45,744 nucleotides of DNA. It comes from Lingula anatina. Lineage: Eukaryota > Brachiopoda > Lingulata > Lingulida > Lingulidae. Below, piece by piece: positions 40,278 to 45,744 of this stretch (positions are counted from its first letter, which is position 1; each line of letters begins with the position of its first letter). The stretch spans positions 15,420 through 61,163 of the forward strand of contig NW_019773539.1 in NCBI RefSeq assembly GCF_001039355.2, written 5' to 3'. The translations under genes and the position numbers were made by a program. The notes under the pieces are model-generated. The model was given only the letters and a program-made list of their open reading frames with translations, did no database searches and had not been told where the DNA came from.

Positions 40278-41790
40278 AGTAGTTACTGTTACATATGGAT
40301 TACTAGTAGATCTGATATTTTAATATCTGAAGTTTGGCATTAGGCCCCCTTTAGTAAATTAATCTACCATTTTAGGTTTCCAAATATGAAAATATTATTC
40401 AGATGGATAATTCAATTTACAAGACAATGCTGATAACAAATATAAGGCATCTGTATTATTTCAGTAGCTAATTATGCTGAATACTGACTTTGAAATGTGT
40501 TGGTAATGTAACCAAGGTGTAAGAAAAGAATTTTTATTGAATATTTTAAATGTGCCCTTCTTTCATGGTTCTTGAACAGGTTTCACCTTTCCTTATGGTT
40601 TTCTCATTTTTTTGTCAAGGTATGTTGGTAATAATAATGAAAAACTTAAATATATTTGATGATTGTCGTAAATAAATCTGTATGAACAAATATTCACCAA
40701 GTATGCCTGTTTACACATGCACATACCTTCAAACCCTTACGATTACCTCTGTATATAAAAACAAAAAATAGCCATAAAAATCCGGATGCTAGTATTAATC
40801 TACAAGTGTCTCATTTAACATTAAGTGGCCCTTAAAGGTACATATAGTATTATGGTTAGAATAAGTAGTTGCCATTTACATGTACTTGATGGTGAGATTT
40901 ATGCTCCCTTTGAGAGTTCATTAAAACACCATAAGAAGAGTGCGGTTTTGTGATTTGAAATACAGATTTTGACTTATAGACTTGGGATTTATAGGGCAGA
41001 AACTTGGCTAGATCACGTTTTGCATATTGTTTGATAATTATGCTATGATCTCTTGTGACAGGGAGTTGCAATGGCAGCCTGCTGAAAGATTGAGTATATA
41101 AGGCTGCAGTTTTATTATGTATGGAGCTAACATTTAAAAAATACCATTATTAGAAATATTCAAAGAACATATTAAAAGTATTTTCATGGCCATTTAACAC
41201 ATTACTTTTCTGGAGTAGTTATTATATATGCATGAACAAAAAAGTATCATATTTGCTGATCTTACCTTTGTCTTGGTCAGTTTGATTATTGGTAGAAGCA
41301 TTTTGCACCTCAGTTTTATTATTCAACACACAGTTTTGTGTCTTTAAGGATGAATACCCCATCATATACCTGAGGACATATAGCCATAAAATAACACTAT
41401 GAATAATAAATATGGAGATTTAATGTCAAATTTATGATAAGATTTTGCATCTTCCTCAACAAAAGGTCATTAAATAATTTGATGCATAATCAGATCTTGC
41501 TATTACTGTTTGAAAAGTTTTAAAATTTACTGTAGTAAGAACAAAAGCTTACAGCATTTACAAATTAAGAAGAGAAAGCAGAGACAATGTCATGATTGTC
41601 AAGTGGCAACATGTCCAGTACTATTTGTTTAGCAAATATGTGGGATATTTGTGGAAAAAAGAGTGCAGTCGTGTGACATTGGTGCGTATCATATCACACA
41701 TATATCATCATGTTTGATGGACATAGATGTCACATCTCTCTGCACCTCTCCTTGTTTTCTCCCCTCTCTCACCCCCTGAATACTACAGTA

Positions 41791-41853
41791 CCCCTGTGAA
41801 AATTTGTCTCATTTAACGTTCGCTTACGGTTCTCAATCTATTCTAGAACATTT

Positions 41854-41935
<82 letters not shown>

Positions 41936-42101
41936 TTTTTTTTTACAGTTCTAATGTTGTTAATGTTTTTGGGAACTGTTTTTGGGAAGTCCTTCAGAAT
42001 GTCCTAGAACAGATTAAGAACATTTTTCATTTAAAGAGAAAAACATTAGGACAGATTGAGAATTTTAAGTGAGTGTTAAATGAGACAAATTTTCATGGGG
42101 G
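41791..42101. mobile_element. MITE with about 60-bp inverted repeats and TA target duplication
   Basis: The left end CCCCTGTGAAAATTTGTCTC and the right end (read in reverse, CCCCCATGAAAATTTGTCTC) both continue through CATTTAAC and on to TTCTCAATCT, making imperfect inverted repeats of about 60 bp. TA flanks each end (41789-41790 and 42102-42103), typical of Tc1/mariner-type insertion. The 311-bp element has no ORF and carries a long (GT)n tract plus poly-T in its core (41855-41944). Confidence 0.75.
41855..41944. repeat. (GT)n plus poly-T inside the MITE
   Basis: About 39 GT units followed by 13 T. Confidence 0.95.
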
Positions 42102-42104
42102 TAG

Positions 42105-42840
42105 TATATGGATGGCCCAGTAGCAGCTACAGAGTACAGCGTTATATCACATGTTTGTCAACATCTCTCATCTCTCTGCACCTGCCATATTTGGCTTCCC
42201 ACCCTATCCTTATTTCTGTTGTTAGGGGAAAAAATAAGGAAGCATTGGAAACTGACTTATTTATTTAACGCCCCCCTCCAATCCAAAAAAGAAAAAAGTG
42301 ACAGAATCCTCTGCACCTCTCTCATCTTTTCTCTTTCACCTATAAATACTGTAGTATATAAACAGTAGCAGCGACAGAGTACAGTGTTATATCACATGTT
42401 TGTCAACATCTCTCTCCATCTGTCACATGTCAACTGGACCTTAAATTTGCATTCCTCCAAATGACATTGATGGTATCATGGACCGATGGGACAGTTAAGC
42501 ATTCAGTTGTGATGTTTACCTTCAGAAAAAACAAACAAACAAACAAGCAAACAAACAAACAAACAAACAAACAAACAATTAAACAAATAAAACATAATAA
42601 AGTTCTGTCTATGACTTTAAGCTATCAAGGATCGTCTTTTGATAAAATGTCAATCACTTAACCTCAGATTACTGGATAATATTTGGATCTCTTCACTGCA
42701 ATATTCAGCTTCCCACCCCATCCTTATTTCTGTTTTTAGGGGAAAATCAATTACTGGAAACAGACATTTATTTTATCACTCCCCCCCCCCCCCAAAAAAA
42801 AAAGGAAGAAAAAGATAGAATCCTCATATTATTTAACCTA
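42105..42840. repeat. Local repeat units flanking the MITE
   Basis: 'cagagtacag', 'gttatatcacatgtttgtca' and 'acatctctc' occur at about 42129-42170 and again at about 42376-42415. A second pair, 'cttcccacc', 'atccttatttctgt' and 'aggggaaaa', occurs at about 42195-42231 and 42709-42746. The second unit is interrupted by an (AAAC)n run near 42525-42580. No coding content. Confidence 0.55.
42779..42803. repeat. Poly-C/poly-A tract
   Basis: A run of C directly followed by a run of A within the local repeat unit. Confidence 0.85.
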
Positions 42841-45710
42841 ACCCAATTTTTTTTTTTTTTGAGATGAGATTAAATAAAAGCTTGTCTGGTGCTCTCAGTG
42901 CTATTTGATGAGAGAGATAGAGAGGGAGAGAGAGAGAGTAATCCCCATCATTCTGGTTCATAGTTCCACCTTACATCAGGTACTCTCTGTACTCCTAGTC
43001 CTATGTGCTCCATCATCTGGCCACTGACTCCACATACCTGGTCATTGTCCCTGCTGTTATCATGAAAGGAAAGAGAGATACACTTGGCATATTGTCAATG
43101 TGATTATCATGAAAACATCGGGCCACTGGATAGCTCTCTAGGAGACACTGGAGTACTCAAGGAGGCTCACCATCATAATGGCCAGAAAACTTTGGGTCAG
43201 TTGTAGGGTCACTTAGATGTGGTGTTTAGTGGACATTTTGCTACAGATGTAATAAGGATTAAGGAACACCTGAGACTGTGGACATTGGGGCATTTAACAC
43301 TGTAGAAAAGAACAGGTGAATGTGTTATTTCATAAGCTCGGTCAGGAGTTTGTGGTCTCCTGTTGTTTGGTTTCACAGAGATCATTCCATTGTTATAAAT
43401 TAATTATGATGATTATTTAGGTTTTTCATGGTATTCAGTATTTATTTATTGCAATAACAGTTGGTCTTTTAATTAAGCTAAGGTAAGGTGGAGGTGATTT
43501 ACTACATATTATATTATTGGTTTTATTATAAATGAATCTCAATAATGACCCCACTTTAAAAATGATTTTCCATCCAGTTTTCTTCAAACAAGTAGTGTTA
43601 ATGCTTCAGCTCACAGTTTTCACCTGACAGGTTAAGAGGAGTATTAATTTGTATCTTAATGTGTGTTTTAATGTCACAGGTGTTGCCAAACCAGTCTGAC
43701 TTATAAACACTATAGTGGTAGAAGTATATATATACCTGTGTGTGTGTATTTGTGGCGGGGCTCTATTATTCCTGAGTCACACACATGAAATACTTTATAG
43801 TGTGGGTTCCCTTAACAGTGTATGTGCACAATTGAAGGGAGGAAGAGGATTTGGAAATCTGAGAATGAAACCATACCTGCTATTTTGGCATAAAGTACTG
43901 GTAAAGGAAAACCTTTAATCGAGGATTAACCATGGTAAGTTGTGGACTTAGATTTAGACCACTAGTAGGAGCTGTATTTCGAAATGTTTTCATTGTTCTG
44001 AAGAGAGTAGCAGTGCACTTTACCAAGTTGAACATGGTGACCAGTTCTTATGACATGTGGCCAGCAGATTTTTAGGCATATGAAAAGTCTTGCTGGTTCC
44101 GAAAAGAAAGAAAAAAATTATTATTATTTTAAAAAGAAAGGGAGTACATTAAGATGAACAACTAAACAATTACTAGATCATAATATAAGGGTAGTGCCCA
44201 GACCATCACTTTAAGCTTACCTGAAGAGGACATTTGTTCATATCTAGTTAAATGTAAATGACATAGTGTGTAGACCAGGTATTAAAACACCAAGACCTAG
44301 GTTTACAAGATTTCTGTCATCTTATTAAAAGTCTTGTACTGATATTGAGACAATGTACATTCTCTGTGTACTTCGATAGTGTCATGAACATTAAATGTCA
44401 TGTTGCAACTTGAGGCAGGACCTTGTACATGTATGACATGAGATTTACAGAGATTAAGATGAATGACAGTAGAAGGTGTGCACCTTGTTAAAGTTTGCTT
44501 TGTCTAGATCTTAGATGTAGTCAGTTTTTTGTGTGTATACAGTTTTTTTTAAGTTCTGTAGGTTGCTTGCTGTACATATCATCCAGATATATATGGCTGT
44601 GAATATTTTTGTGCTCTCTCTCTTTTTTTCTTTCTCTCTCAAAACAATCATTCATTTATATGTACACATGTAGAGACTATAGCACATCATTGTGGAGAAT
44701 TATTTGGGAGACACTTATTTTATAGCTTTATTTTTATTAACCATAAAGTTTTTGTACAATCTTGAGTAATAGCTTTGTTTTGGAAAAATTCTCATAAATT
44801 TTGTACGCAGTTTTCATGTTGTGGCTTTGAGAATTAATATTTATTCTTATCTCCAATAATAACATTTTAATTTTTTATTATTTTTCATTGCTTTTCCATT
44901 TAATATAGGAAGAGTTGAAAGCTTAATTGAGTAGGGCTTTATCAATTTTTTATAGCTGATGATATCCCTTATAGGTCTTTTTAATGCATAGGTTATGGCT
45001 CAATAATTTCAACTGGGCAAATTATGAATTTTACAGAAACTGTATTTTTTCTAAAGTATTAAATTCTCAAAATTATTAAGGAGTAGCAACACAATCGAAG
45101 AACAACCTACCTAACAGTTCTGCTCTATATAGTAAAAGCATCAAAATGCTATACAGAAATGTAATTTAAATGATTCCAAAGTTATGTATCTGAAAAATTG
45201 ATACTTTTTCCTGGTTGAAACGATCAATCCATTACTATACGTGGAAGTTCCTGGTGTAGCCTAGGTTAGTGATACAAGTATACTGATGGTCTTAGGTAGA
45301 CAGTCATAGTGTGATGATGGGCTGTAATTTTTCAGATCTGTCAAAAAGGGGAAGAGAAATTAAATTGAATTTCTCTAGAATTTAGATACATTATAATGAT
45401 GAGGATGTCTTCTGTCTTCCAGACTCAAAAATATATTGTCGAAAAATGCCCGTAGTCATGGTAAGGGGGGTTTGATAAATAAAGTGGTTTCTTTTTGAAT
45501 CACTGGAACTTAATCAAGATAAGTTAAGGATGGTGGTGTTGCATTTGATATGTATGACGAGAAAAGGGGGTCCCTTGCTGATAACACCTTCTGTGGTGCT
45601 TTGATTGAAATCTTAGGCTCAGTTTTGACACGAATCATTTGGAACCACTGCTTCAGTAAGTACAATGTAGAAATTTAATTTGCTTCCATAGTTGAAGTTT
45701 TGTAAATAAG
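42841..45710. other. Non-coding stretch, nothing recognised
   Basis: AT-rich sequence with short simple repeats. Open frames such as 43715-43918 have no domain and no paired splice sites. Confidence 0.4.
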
Positions 45711-45711
45711 A

Positions 45712-45743
<32 letters not shown>

Positions 45744-45744
45744 G
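45712..45744. repeat. (GT)n followed by poly-G at the window end
   Basis: A short GT run passes into 18 G. A homopolymer at the very end of a sequence may mark a contig edge. Confidence 0.85.

Larger units (their letters stand above)
38604..41730. other. Non-coding stretch with microsatellites
   Basis: AT-rich sequence with a compound (CT)(CA)(GA) repeat at 39585-39662 and (GA)n at 40223-40273. No further exon is recognised. Confidence 0.4.

Noticed and set aside
41804-42072. Cys/Val-repeat open frames
   Set aside because: Translation of the (GT)n tract inside a MITE.

Overview
This window is an AT-rich nuclear segment from an animal. Genes are split by many short GT-AG introns, intergenic DNA is full of microsatellites and small inverted-repeat transposons, and there are no bacterial-style operons. 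Protein content (an AQP1/AQP4-type aquaporin, a retinol-dehydrogenase-like SDR, the ciliary kinesin KIF6) together with the repeat style suggests a marine invertebrate, probably a lophotrochozoan such as a mollusc. That placement is inference; nothing here proves the taxon. The sequence is a draft scaffold with two N gaps (15408-15619 and 27743-27853) and one single-N join (20807).

Layout: 1-1030 holds two families of short tandem repeats and a possible TATA promoter; 1730-1966 is a hAT-like MITE. A three-exon aquaporin gene lies on the minus strand (4462 down to 2839). A two-exon, bacterial-style Sir2 protein lies on the minus strand (7680 down to 6355). About 1 kb away and divergent from it is a seven-exon SDR/retinol-dehydrogenase-like gene on the plus strand (8728-12321). 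Tail-to-tail with that is KIF6 on the minus strand (32419 down to 13518), which I reconstruct as 21 coding exons giving about 850 residues. From 32.4 kb to the end is sparse non-coding DNA with microsatellites, a long-TIR MITE at 41791-42101, and one orphan candidate exon at 38516-38603 on the plus strand.

The most striking structure is a ~5.2-kb near-identical direct duplication inside KIF6 (15642-~20801 and 20808-~26030) carrying exons 11-17 twice. Both copies begin at the same base after an assembly join, one after a poly-A/N gap and one after a single N. The duplicated exons total 1040 bp (not a multiple of 3), so a real duplication would break the reading frame. I read this as two haplotypes laid end to end by the assembler, not as biology.

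Three genes carry changes at textbook functional residues. The aquaporin has NTA instead of NPA in its second pore motif. The Sir2 protein lacks the four-cysteine zinc site and resembles bacterial Sir2 proteins more than SIRT1-7. The SDR has Asp where the catalytic Ser should be, and one of its introns must use a GC donor. I found no CRISPR array, no rRNA, no intact tRNA and no clear viral gene.
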